Assembly (NCBI RefSeq): GCF_040807025.1
Contig: NC_090951.1
Location: forward strand, 3,410,001-3,474,000
Reading direction: 5' to 3'
Source: Struthio camelus
Lineage: Eukaryota > Chordata > Aves > Struthioniformes > Struthionidae
DNA: 64,000 nt
Shown: piece by piece, positions 50,591-61,125 of the stretch
Numbering within the stretch: position 1 is the stretch's first letter
Layout of the letters: the number at the start of each line of letters is the position of its first letter
Made by a program: the position numbers and the translations under genes
The notes under the pieces: generated by a model
Seen by the model: only the letters and a program-made list of their open reading frames with translations
Database searches by the model: none
What the model was told of the DNA's origin: nothing

Positions 50591-52310
50591 TCCGGCTGGA
50601 GGGGCGCGCGGAGACGCCGGCTTTTCTGGGAGCCGCCGGGAGCGGAGGGGGGATGCCGGGGGGAGGTGGCAGCGGGGAGGGCTGGCTGAGCGCGGCCTTT
50701 TCTCCTCTCTCGGTTTTCCTCCCGTTCGAGCGGCAGGGACGGGATTCGGGTGCCATGTCCCGGATTGAGGTCCGTGCACAGGAGGTGCCCCGAAGGGCGG
50801 CTTTTCCCTGCTGAGTTGGGTTTTTTTCCCTCTCCCCCCCCCGCCCCAACCAAGGCTGGTGCTGCCGGGGGATGGAGGGGCAGCAGCATCCCTCTGCCTT
50901 CCCCTCTCGCGCCCCCGCCGCGTCCCGGGACGGAGAGCGCCGGTGCGTCTGCGCCACCCGCGTTGCAGCCCCCGCGCCGAGCGAGAGCCACCCCGCTGCA
51001 AGCCTGCGGGGCGGGGGGGGCGCCGGCACCCCGCCGGCCTGACCGGGGGCGGCGAACCGAGCGTGCCAGCGAGGCGGGAGAGCCAAAATCTGCCAGCGGC
51101 TCGAGAGGAGGGGGCGAAACGCTAGTGAAACCCCCAGGCCTCCGAGCGCTGGTGCCGTTCTGCAGCAGAAATAGGTCCTCGGAGCGGGGGCTTGGTAGCT
51201 GCTGCTAAGATGGGAGCTAGTCAGGGCTGCCGCTTTGCGGAGTTAATTGTCTTCTGAGTGGGGATTGTGGTGGTGTGTGTGTGTGTTTTTTGGTTTTTTT
51301 TTCTTTTTGTTCCTTGGGATTATTTCTTGGCAAACGAGGCATTGTTTTAAAACGCTGAGCTCTGCTCCCTCTGAACTGCTGGCTGCGAAGTGGTACGTAG
51401 GAGATCCTCATCTCGGAGAGAGGGGGGATTTAAAAAAAAAAAAAAAAAAGGGAAAAAGCAAGCATCCCCAGCTGCTTTGCAGCGCGAGCCGGGGGTCGCA
51501 GGGCAGCAGGAGAAGCTCCCGCGTGGTTTTCCGGGGTGGAGGGGGCTGAGCAGGCGTCCCTGGGGACGGAGGGAGAGCACGGCCGGCTCCAGGCAGGGAG
51601 CGGATGCGGAGATGCCCCGGGCGCGGGGAGGAGCGCCCGGGCTCCCCCCCGTTCGCCAGAGCCAGGCAGGGTTTTTGGCTGAGGGTCGCCGGTGGGGACG
51701 CCCGGGAGCACAGCGTCTCCTAGCGCCGCTGCGGGCTGCTTGCCGCCGTCCAGGCCTTTCCGCTTGGGGAAGAGCCGAGGGTCCTGCCGCAGGCGGTGCC
51801 GCGGGGCGCCTCTCCGGCCTCGCTGCAGCCGCCGGCTCCCGTTTCCCCGCGGGGCGGGCAGGGGGGGAGCTCGCCGGGGTGCCGCCAGGACGGGAGGGAG
51901 GGTGCGCGCCGGGCTGCTGAGCTGCCGCTGCAGCTCCCGCCTCTGCCGCGGCGGGCCCTTGGCGCAGAAGGAGTCGCAAAACTTCGCCTGAGCCGTCCCG
52001 CGGACGCGGCAGACGCGCTCCCCGTCGTCCTGAGGCCAGGCCGGCCGCTTGGCCGACCTTCGCGCGTGTCCCAGCGGCCCGGCTCCCGCGCCCCCCTGCT
52101 CTCCCCGGGCTCCTTCCCGCGTTGGTGTCTGCAAGACCAGTGGCAAACGTCGTTCGTGCAGAGCCAGAGCTGGCCCTTGCCTGCCGGGGAAGGGCTGGGG
52201 GCTCTTTGCCGGCTGGGGGGAGGAAGACTGGTGTTAGCGGGGGGCCTGCCGTCGGATCGCTGCTTCCCTGGGCGCGACGCGTCGCCCAGGCAAATCCTGT
52301 TGGCAGCAGG

Positions 52311-52449
52311 CGTTTTGCAGGGGGGTAGTTTGCAGGAGGGGTTTGCAGGGGGGTAGTTTGCAGGAGGAGTTTGCAGGGGGGTAGTTTGCAGGAGGGGTTT
52401 GCAGGAGGGGTTTGCAGGGGGGAGGTTTGCAGGGGAGAGGTTTGCAGGG
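52311..52449. repeat. TTTGCAGG minisatellite
   Basis: Ten TTTGCAGG cores separated by G-rich spacers, units of about 13-16 bases. Units ending in GGGGGGTAG alternate with units ending in AGGGG, giving a higher-order period of about 28 bases in the first half. Confidence 0.85.
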
Positions 52450-52854
52450 TATCCCTGCCCATGCCCGGGGTAAACAGGACCCGCCGCTCTCCTATGTGGC
52501 TTAGAGCTAGGTGCCATCTCAGCTGGGCCGGTTTTATCCCCCGGGGCGCGCGAAGGAGAGAGGAGGGTTTGGGGCGCCGGCGGTCGGACTGCACTCCTGC
52601 CGCTGCAGCCGGGTTCCCGTGCGCCCTCTGCTTTTCCGTCCGGACGGCCGGAGCCGCGGGGAAACCCAACGACGGGCCCCAGGTCAGGCGCAGGCTTAGC
52701 GGGCCGGCGCGCCGTGCGTCAGCCCGGGCCGCGTGGCCGGGGGCACCGCCGGCGAGAGGCTCCTCGTCGGGACGTAAGAAGGCGGTTACGGGCCGGGATC
52801 GCCTTTCGGGGCCGCGCCGTGCCGTGGGGCTGGGGCGTAGCGGCCGGCTCGCGG

Positions 52855-52970
52855 CGGCTCTGCCTCCTAATGTGTTTGCAAATCCTCGCCAGCTGAGGGG
52901 ATTAAAGCCGGCATCTGGCTTGCTTTATGATATTAAAACAAAGGGAGTTGTAGGCGCCGCGATTGGGGCA
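52855..52970. promoter_or_regulatory. Small candidate regulatory element
   Basis: TCCTAATGTGTTTGCAAATC, GGGGATTAAAGCC and TTTATGATATTAAAACAAAG form an AT-richer patch with homeodomain- and SOX-like cores. No exon. Confidence 0.35.
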
Positions 52971-54439
52971 GGCGAGGGAGGGGGCGGGGGGCCGGTGGGC
53001 TGCCTGCCGAGGTGGAAGCGCTGGGAAAACATGCAGGACTCCTGGCGAGCCCCCTGCCCTCACCCCCAGCCCTTCCCGGGAGGTTTTTCTGGGCGATAAA
53101 ACAACCTGGTGTGCTTTTCCTGCCCCCCCCCCCCCCCCCGAGGCCCCCCGGCAGGGGACCGCCTGGCCCGTCTCGCGGCGCCGCTGCCGGCCACCGAGCC
53201 CGTCGGAGCCACCCGCTCCGGCCAGGCTCCCTGCGCCGTCCCCGCCGCCGGCACCAGGCTGGCAGAGGGGAGCGCTGGGAATGCAAAAGCGGGTGGGATT
53301 TGGGTTGGTTTTTTTTTTTCTTTCTTTCTTTCTATTTACTTATACATGTTCTTTGCAACCGCGCTGTGCTGCTCGCGCAGCGGCAAGAATTCAGGAAGCC
53401 GGCGTGCGGCGGGTGCCAAGTCAGGCTGTACCGCAGCCAAGACCCTGCTTGTTTTCTCGTCTTGCTGGAGCCAGTAAGTGACCTTATTAGCTTAGGGGGC
53501 AGCTGCCTTATTAACACACATCTGGCTGCGAGGAGGCCAAATAGTCCCGATATTGTCTTCCTGCCCGCTCCTAACCTCGCGTTACCTTGCAGGAATGCCG
53601 GCGGGGGGCTCGGCGCGGCCGCCCGGGGTTTCTCCCTCCTCGCCGCGGCCCGGCTCTGCCCCGTCCCTGCCCGTGGGACCGGCTTTTGGCGGTGTGGGGG
53701 GGGAGCAGGAGTACTCAGGTGGGTTTTTGGGTCTCCTTGCGGCCAGCGGGGATGAATTTAGGGTTATGGTGTTGACAGCCGGGCAGGGAAGCGGGGGGCA
53801 GGTGCCCGGCGCGGGCTCCGCCGTGCTCTTGGCATCGCCCCATCTCTCCGCTGCAGCCGTCTCTCTTGTCCTGGTGGGGCTTTTCGGGGCCCGATGTTGC
53901 CCCATGGGATGGAGGGTTGTGCCGGGGGCGCTGCCCCGCTCTCCTAGCGCATCCCGGAGAGCGGCGCGGCGGCGCTTCTCCGCCGCTCTTCCCCCCCTTC
54001 CCAGCATCTGCGGTGCAGGGGCTTTAGGAGTTGGGTGGGTTTCTGTGTATTTAGTGAAAATTTTTATTTTTCTTTCCAGTCTTTTCCATGCACGTGCGTG
54101 GCTTCCCCTTTCGACGTGCACGAGGCATCGGCACCCAGAGCGCCCTGCAGCGCGGAGTTCCTCCGGTGCGCGCCGGGCTGCTCGTTTTGGGGCTGTTTCT
54201 GGCTGCTTTGGCCCTCGAAGAGAGCACGTTCCCGCGGGGGGCCGAGCTGGGATGCTCCGGCAGGGCTGGAGGAGGGAGGCTTTGCCGCGCTGCTCCGGCC
54301 TCGACCCCGGCACCGCTGGGGGGCCGGAGCGGCCGGCTGCATCCCGCCGGCAGCATCTGCGGGAGCGGGGAGGGGGGGAACGCGCTTGCGCGGCGCCGCG
54401 GCCGCGTCTCGCCCAGCGCCGCGGCGCTTCCTCTCCCCG

Positions 54440-54990
54440 GCTATAATTAGCCCCTGGCGGGGGGGGGGGGGCCTCCGCTGCCTTCCCGGCCGCGCTAACG
54501 AAGCGGGGCCGGGGCGCACTCCCCGGGGCGCCCGCCCTGCCGGGCCGCCCTTTGTCCTTCTTGGCGCGTCCGGGCGCTCGGCAGCTCCTGGCTTCTGCCG
54601 CCTCCTTTGGAAATTCAAAACATTTGCAGGGCGGCCCGCTCGCGCCCTCCCGGCTGCGGAGCGAAGCGCTTGGCGGCCGCCTCTGCTTTCCTTGGCTGCT
54701 TCTCCCTCTTGTTCCGGCTCTTTAGGGTTCTCCCCCCTTTTTTTAAATTATTATTATTTATTTATTTTTTTTTCCCTCTGCCGAGCGGTTTGCAGGAAGG
54801 GCGATGGGGAGGGGAGGCAGCCCCCCGCGCCGGCCGGTCCTGCCTCGGCACGGGGCATCAGCGCGGGAAAAGGGACCGCCGGAGCGGCGCTGCGGGCCGG
54901 GGCGCAGGACCTGCCTTGCAGCCGGAGCGGTGCAGCCCTGTGCCAGCGCTAATTAGCCCTGCCTGAGCAGGAGGGTTAATTAGCTCCTGG
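54440..54990. promoter_or_regulatory. TAATTA-bearing element with imperfect palindrome
   Basis: TATAATTAGCC at 54443 and a double site at 54948-54984. The left arm GCTAATTAGCCCT is matched by the reverse complement of the right arm, GCTAATTAACCCT (12 of 13 positions). An AT/T-rich run at 54743-54776 lies between. Palindromic homeodomain sites can bind dimers. Confidence 0.4.
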
Positions 54991-55549
54991 GAGAGGGGCG
55001 TGCGGCTGCTGCGTCTCTGCAGACCGGCACCGGTGCTGGCCCCCTCCTGCGGTGCAGCCGGGGTTGGGGTGGGGGGTTAAACCGGGGGGGAGCCACCCGT
55101 TTCGTTTTGCCCACCCGGGAACCGAAAGGAGCCGCCTGGCTTCCCGACGCGGACGCCGCGGGCCAGGCGGGGAGAGGAAATCCCCCGGCGATGCAGCCGA
55201 CGCGCTCAAAAACCGCCGGAGAGAGGCCGCTCGCCCTTGTTCCTTTCCTCTTTTCTCTTTTTTTGCCCAGTTTTGTTTGCAGCGCTGCGCAGGGCCGTGT
55301 TTGCCCCCGTGGCCGCCCAGGACTCGTTGGAGGCGGCGCGCCGGCGGGCGGCTTTGCATGCCACGGGGGTGCCTGCGGGCCCCTGAAATCAAGCGGTCCC
55401 TTCCGGGGCCCAAAATGACCCCCGCGGGGGCCGGGACGCCCTCCCTGCGCTGGCCGAGGGGCTGGCGCGCACGGCGGGGGCGAGCTGCGCGGCGGCTGTC
55501 GGGGCGGCGGCGGGGAGGGCCGGGGCCGGGGAGGTCGCGAGGACGAGGA

Positions 55550-55665
55550 GCTTGAACTTGAATGAGACGGTAATTGCGCCGTGCCTAATTACAGGGAAAG
55601 AGCAAATCGCTCTGGCGCTTGGTGAAGCGCCCGACGCGGACTAACGAGGATAATTAGGGATGAGA
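55550..55665. promoter_or_regulatory. Homeodomain-site cluster
   Basis: GGTAATTGC (55570), CCTAATTACAGG (55584) and GATAATTAGGG (55649) fall within 90 bases of otherwise GC-rich DNA. Enhancer-like by motif density. Confidence 0.4.
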
Positions 55666-56019
55666 CGGGAAGCTGCCGCCTCCCCGCTCGCCCGCTGCCG
55701 GCCCTCGGGGTCCCCGCTCTGCCCCCCCCCCCCCCCCCCCGCCCCGGCTTTCGGTGGCCCCGGTGGCGGCCGAGCGCGGAGGAGGCCGTGCACTAATGCG
55801 GGCTGACGCTAGAGCGCACCAGAAGCATGCATCCTCCCGGGGACGCGGTGGCACCCAGCGGGGCCACCTGCCCCGGCCACCTGCCCGCCGGGCACCCCGG
55901 GCCGGCCCCGCCGCCCCCTCGCCCTCGCCGCAGGCGAGGTGGGATTTGTCTTTCACGCCTGCCTCCCCGCGCCGGGGCTCGGTGGCCCGCGGGAGACGTC
56001 GTTAGCAGATGTCGGGGGC

Positions 56020-56240
56020 CGTGATTTATGCGGCCGCGCTGCCTAATTGCGCTGCTGCTTCGCCGGCCGGAGGAGCCGAGCGGAGATGAAAGGAAGCAGC
56101 AACCCGTCCGGGCGGCCGAGAAACGCCTCTGGCCTGCCGGCCGTGCCCCGCGGCGCGGGGGCGAGGAGCAGCCGCCTCCAAATTAGGTTCAGCTCGTAAT
56201 GCTGCCGTAATCGGCTTAGGAAGCTCGGCCGCCGCAGGTA
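56020..56240. promoter_or_regulatory. Possible homeodomain-rich element
   Basis: GTGATTTATGCGG, CCTAATTGC (56042), CAAATTAGGTTC (56179), CGTAATGC and CGTAATCGG occur in and around a CpG-rich block. Confidence 0.3.
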
Positions 56241-56719
56241 GGCTGAACGGGGCCGGCGGTGCCGCCGAGCTGGCGCTGGGACGCCCTGGGCACCATCCGG
56301 TCACCCCGGAGCGAGGCCCGTCCCCTCCTGCTGCCCCGGGAGCGTTTGCTGCCCGTGGGCTGCCGGAGAGGTAGCAGCCGCCGGAGGCTGGGAATAAGCC
56401 GTCTCCAGGGTGGGAAAGGGCCTTGCAGCCCCTGTGTGCCCCCAGGCGAGGTAGGTGCCAGGCCGCTCCGGCGGGTTTGCTCCGGCGTTTCCTGGGGGTT
56501 TCTGCCGAGGTCCCGTCGCCGGAGCGGAGAGGCGAGCGGTGCCCGGCCCCGGCGCGGCGTGGTCCCACCCGGGGACCGGAGCGGGTGCCACCGTGCTCGC
56601 TGGCTGGGGGCACGCGGGGGTCTGCGGGGAGAGGCAGGGGGGAGGTCGCCCTTCCCAGCCTGTCCTGCGTGCGTGTCTCCTTGCTGTCTCCTCCTTCCCC
56701 CCCCCCGCCTTTGAGCAGC

Positions 56720-56850
56720 TGTTCTCTAATAAGCTGTTAATGATGATACAGTAAGTAGAAGCGGAGAGTCCTGCGGGAGCTGCCACGATTTGTGTAATTG
56801 GTCTCGGAGGAGACAAAAGTATCTAATATTTACATGCCGGTATTAGTCCC
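56720..56850. promoter_or_regulatory. Candidate intronic enhancer
   Basis: CTCTAATAAGCTGTTAATGA, TGTGTAATTGG and ATCTAATATTTACATGCC within 130 bases, in sharp contrast to the flanks. No frame fits an exon. Confidence 0.4.
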
Positions 56851-57289
56851 CCGGGAGCGCTGTCTGGGCTGGAGCGGGGAAGGCAGCTCCCAGCCTCAAC
56901 CTGCCTGCTCCCATCTGATGGATCGTCAGATCCCTAACGTATGGAAATTGCTGGCGAGGGAGGGGGGGCGCCGGCAGGCCGGCGCGGGGCGCGGGCGTCC
57001 CTCCGAGCTCGCCCGCTGCTCGGACGCTCGCCCTCCGAGCGCGGTCCCCGCCGGGGCGATGCCGGCGGCACGAGGCGGCTGGTGTGCAGGAGCGCGGGCG
57101 TTTGGCGAAGCGGCTTGCGGGAGCAGGGTGGGCCCGGCGGGAAGGATGCCGCGGATCCGGGCGAGCTGCGCGCTGGCGCAGGACGCAGGCGGGAGGGCGA
57201 GGAAGGGGTAGCCGGAAGCCGCCCGTCGCTGCCTCTTGCTTGCCTGCCGGGGCTCCCCGGGGTGGATTTGCGAGGGCTTTGTCCGGGCT

Positions 57290-57335
57290 CCATATGGGCC
57301 GAGATTAAAGCGACACGTTCCATATGGGCAGATTA
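57290..57335 (+). promoter_or_regulatory. Duplicated CATATG-GATTA element, 30-bp period
   Basis: CCATATGGGCCGAGATTA at 57290-57307 and CCATATGGGCAGATTA at 57320-57335. Each joins an E-box (CATATG) to GATTA, the core preferred by K50 homeodomains such as OTX and PITX. The copies differ by a 2-base gap. Confidence 0.5.
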
Positions 57336-58081
57336 GGTGGCGCGAGCAGCTCCCGAGCCGGCGGCTGGGGCGGCTGCCGGAGCGAGGACGGGCTCGGCGC
57401 GGGGCGGGCGAGGGGTGCACGCCGCTGGGCGCCCCCTCCCCGGGGACGGCCCGTCCGTCCGTCCGTCCGCGGGGTGGAAGGGGAGGCTTTGCCGGAGCTC
57501 CCGGCCCGGCGGGTTGGAGGCAGCCCTGGCGTCTCGCGCCCGTCCCGTCGGCAGAGCCGCGGGGCTGGGTGTCGGGAACGCCGAGGGCAGAGCTGTACCG
57601 CCCATGCTGGGCTAGCAAGTCGTTAGTGGAAGGGGAAACCGAGGCACGGAGCGGCTGGGCTCTGCGCTGCGCTGCCGTCGGCACTGGGGAGCAGCGCCCA
57701 GGGCGTTCCCCCCCCCCCCCCGTGCCGCTGGCCCCTCAGTGCGCCGTGTCCCCACGGCTCTGGGACTGTCCCCTCCTGCAGAGGTCATGCACGAGCCCCG
57801 GCTGGCTGCACTCCCAGCAACTCCCCGTCCCTCCCCAAAGCCCTTTGCCAAATGTGTTTGTCCCCAGTGCCCTTGAGCTCCGTGTGGTTTTCCTGCTGCC
57901 GGACTGCGGTTGTGCCGGGGGAGCACGAGGGCCGCGGTGCCGCTGCCCGAGGGCTCAGCGGGGCCCCTGCGAGCCGGGTCCCGCAGGGATGCAAGGGCCT
58001 GGGCTGGCCTTAGCGTGGATGGGGGCGCGCAAAGCAGCTGCAGACCGCTCCATTGGAGAGGCCAGGGTGCTAAGCGTATGC

Positions 58082-58098
58082 CTGGGGAAACTGAGGCA
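58082..58098 (+). repeat. Dispersed-repeat core CTGGGGAAACTGAGGCA
   Basis: Exact 17-base match to 62864-62880 and to the minus strand at 1099-1115. A variant, GGGGAAACCGAGGCA, lies at 57632-57646, with its reverse complement at 60359-60373. The string resembles the MIR/L2-type 3' core. Confidence 0.45.
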
Positions 58099-58859
58099 CG
58101 GGGTTGGCACAGGGAAGGCGCAGCACAGGCAGCAGGAGTTTGACGCCGAGCGTGCTTTCGCCTTTAGCATCCGCATCCTCCTCTGGCCGGGCTCAGCGGA
58201 GGCGCTGCGCGGAGAGAGGAGCCGCCGTGCCCAGCCCCGCGTCCGGCGGCCGCAGGAGCGGCGCCGCGGCGGGGATACGGGGCCGCTTTCCTGCTGATGC
58301 CCTGCAAGCAGAGAGCGTTTCCCACCCCTCGGAGGGCGCCCGGCAATCCGGCGACGGGGATTTTCGGCAGAGCCCGGGGGATGCCGGAGCCCCCGCTCGG
58401 ATGGCGGCGGCGTGCCTCGTCTCGGTGCCGCTGCCGCCAAGCCTGGCCGCGCCGGAGCCCCGCGCGGGGGGGACGCCTTGCTGCGCCTGGCCGGCCGAGC
58501 GCCTCCGCTGCAGCTCCGGACCTGGCAGCCGCGACACGGAGGAGTAAAACACCTCGTAAATGTAGCAGCCAGGGGCGGCTCTGAGTTTCTCCAGCAAGCC
58601 GGCGCGGAGGCTGCCCTCCTCGAAGGCGCCTGGCGCCGGGGCAGATCCCTGCGGGGGCACCCGGGGCTGTTGGGGACCGGCTGCTGTGCAGCATCCTCAG
58701 GATGCGGGGCATCCCGGCGGGGACCAGGGCACCCCGCGCTGTGCACCCTGGCTCTGCAGGGCCTCTGGCGGGGTGGGGGTGGGGGGCACAGCACTGCACC
58801 CCCCCCTGCAGCCCTGCCACCCGGCAGCCTCCTTTTTCCACCCGGATTCCCGCTTTCCC

Positions 58860-58873
58860 ATTGCCGTGGCAAC
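58860..58873. promoter_or_regulatory. RFX X-box motif
   Basis: ATTGCCGTGGCAAC matches the palindromic X-box GTTGCC-NN-GGCAAC at 11 of 12 arm positions. A second half-site, ATGGCAAC, follows at 58881. RFX factors drive ciliary and some immune genes. Occupancy unknown. Confidence 0.5.
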
Positions 58874-60734
58874 CTCCGGCATGGCAACGCGGCGCCTTGT
58901 GCAAGGGGACGTCTCGCATGTGCCCGCCGCATCCCCGGAGCCCCCTCGCGGCGCGGCTGGGGCGGCGGCGGCGGGGCCGGTGTGCGGCGCGCAGCCCGCG
59001 CCAGCCTGGCGGAGGCTGCCCGGTGCTGGCGTGGCTGCGCCTCCCCTTTGCCCGCAGAATCAAAGGCGCAGTGTGTTGCAACAGCTTAAAATTAGACCGG
59101 GGAGGTTTGCTTTGGATGCTGCCTGCCTTGTCCTGTCCGTTCGGGACCGACGTCGACACAGACCTGGCTGCAGCAGCGTGCACGATCCAGGGTCCCGCGG
59201 CGGGACGTGCCGAAAAAAGAGAAGGGCCAAGGGATGCCCAGGGGCACGCCGAGCTCGAGGCAGGGCTGCGGAGCCGGCGGCGCTCCGGCTCGTCCCCCTG
59301 GATTCGCACCCGCCTTGCGGAGATGGGAAACCATCCGCTCTTCTCCATCCATCCATCTGCCCGCTCCCCGTTCAGCGCTGCCCGGGCTGGGCACGACCCG
59401 CGGCGGCGCTGGCTGCTCCTTCCGGCCCTGCTCCTGCATGATTCATGGCCGTGCCTCTCCGTCCCTGGCCTCCTTCCAGCCTTTTCCGACGCTCCCTAAT
59501 CCCAGGGTTGCAGCGGGGCGGCTGCCGATGCCACCTCCAAAGTGCTGGGAGCAGCTGCTTAAATATCCCGAGCGCGTTGGGTAAACAGGACCTGGGCGCT
59601 GACCTAACAGCCATTTTGACACGCCGAGAAACGGCAGGCGTTTGCAGGGGGCCGCTCCTGCTGCCCGGCCCCCCCCCCCCCCGGCTGCTGCGCTCGTTTC
59701 TGGGGCACGGGGGCCACGCGCGGCCCGGGCGCTGCAGCCCCTTCGGCCACGGGTCCCGGCATCATTCCCCCCCCCCCTTTTTTTTTTGGCTGGTGCATCC
59801 CCCCCTCACCCCCCCCCGACCCTTCTCCTTGCTGCCCCCCCCCCCGGGGCAGGACCCAAGAGCTTTGCATTTGCAAAGGGGTTGGTGGGCGCATCCAGCG
59901 CGCTCAGCACCCTCCCGGCCTCAGGGCTCGCGGTGGACCCTTGTGTCTCCCAGGGGGGTGCATCGCTGCGCGTGTGTTTGGGGGGGGGGGGGGAGGCGTG
60001 CGCTCTGCCCCTCCCTCTCCCCCTCCTGGGTTATCTGGTAAATCTGCTAAGCAGGGGAATCGGCGCAGCCGCCATCTGCGAGCCTGCCAATAATGGGATT
60101 AACTCTTTCCCCTGGCTGGCGCTGAGTCCGCCTGCAACTCTGGCATCGCCTGCCGGCCCCGAGGGATGCTGCCCGCCGTGGCAGCGCCTGCCTCGGCCCT
60201 GCTCGGGGCGGGGGGGGGGGGGGCGAGGCCTGGGGGCCCCTGCTTGGCGCCTCTCCCCCCTTCGCTGGGTTTGCTGGCATCGCCCGGGTGCCCTGCTGCG
60301 GCCCCCCGCGCTCTCGCCCCCCCTTGCCCTGCGCCGGCACCCTGGTGCGGATCGGCTCTGCCTCGGTTTCCCCTCCTGCAGGTCGGGGCGTTTGGGCGCT
60401 GGCGCGGGGCACCGCGAAGGCCCTGCCAGCGGACGCGCCCCTGCCCGGGGCTGCCGGGACCCCCCGGCCCCCCAGCCCCGCTGCCGGCGGGCGAGCCCCC
60501 GCTAATCCTCGGAGGCGCTGGCGGGCCGGCTCGGCGCATGCCCCCGGAGCAGCTGCGAGGCTGGAGCCGCCTCGTCCCATCCTCCCTCCGCAACAGGTGG
60601 CTCCCCCCGGCCCACCCCCAATTGCCCCGGCCCCCTCCCCATCCACCCCTCCCCAGGTACCCCAGCCGGGGGGCATCGCACCCCCCCCTCCCCGGGCAGG
60701 CCGACCCCTTCCCCCCCCCCCCCCGAGGCCGGCC

Positions 60735-60860
60735 TGGGAGCGCTCATTAATTATCTAATCTTCCCTTTATGTTTAATTTACAGCCCTGCGCTGCTCCGGC
60801 CATATGCTGCTTTTGTTGTGTCTGGCTCTTTGTTGTGGCAGGCAGTGTTTGCTGCCGAGA
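60735..60860. promoter_or_regulatory. Candidate intronic regulatory element
   Basis: CATTAATTATCTAATC, TTTATGTTTAATTTACAG and GCCATATGCTGCTTTTGTTG in an AT-rich island between poly-C-rich blocks. The ATTTACAG end resembles a splice acceptor, but the frame after it encodes nothing recognisable. Confidence 0.35.
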
Positions 60861-61082
60861 CCCCCCCTCCGCCCTTTGATCCCCCGCCACCCTCCAACCC
60901 CCCCCCCCCGCACCTTGGCGAGCCCCGGGGGACGTGGCACAGGGGAGGGGGCAAGTGCCTTTTTGTTGGTTATTAATTTCCCCAGCCGCCGTCCCCCCCC
61001 CCCCGCCTTTTCCTCCCTCTCCCGGCTTTCGCCGGCAGCTCCAGATTTGTGGAAGCTCGGTGCATGTGTGTGTGCAGCCGTG

Positions 61083-61125
61083 CCTCCTCCTCTTCCTCCT
61101 CCTCCTCCTCCTCCTCCTCCTCCTC
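61083..61125. repeat. (CCT)n microsatellite
   Basis: About 14 CCT units with one TTCC interruption. The minus strand is a GGA repeat. Confidence 0.85.

Noticed and set aside
49557..51086. 509-codon minus-strand open frame
   Set aside because: Same compositional bias, no start or splice context, and competing frames on the plus strand. No protein family recognised.
57290..57335. CCATATGG as SRF CArG boxes
   Set aside because: A CArG box needs six A/T bases between CC and GG; these have four. E-box CATATG is the better reading.
60770..60785. TTTAATTTACAG as a splice acceptor for an internal exon
   Set aside because: The following frame has no recognisable protein and no matching donor in a suitable phase. 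Kept as part of a regulatory island.
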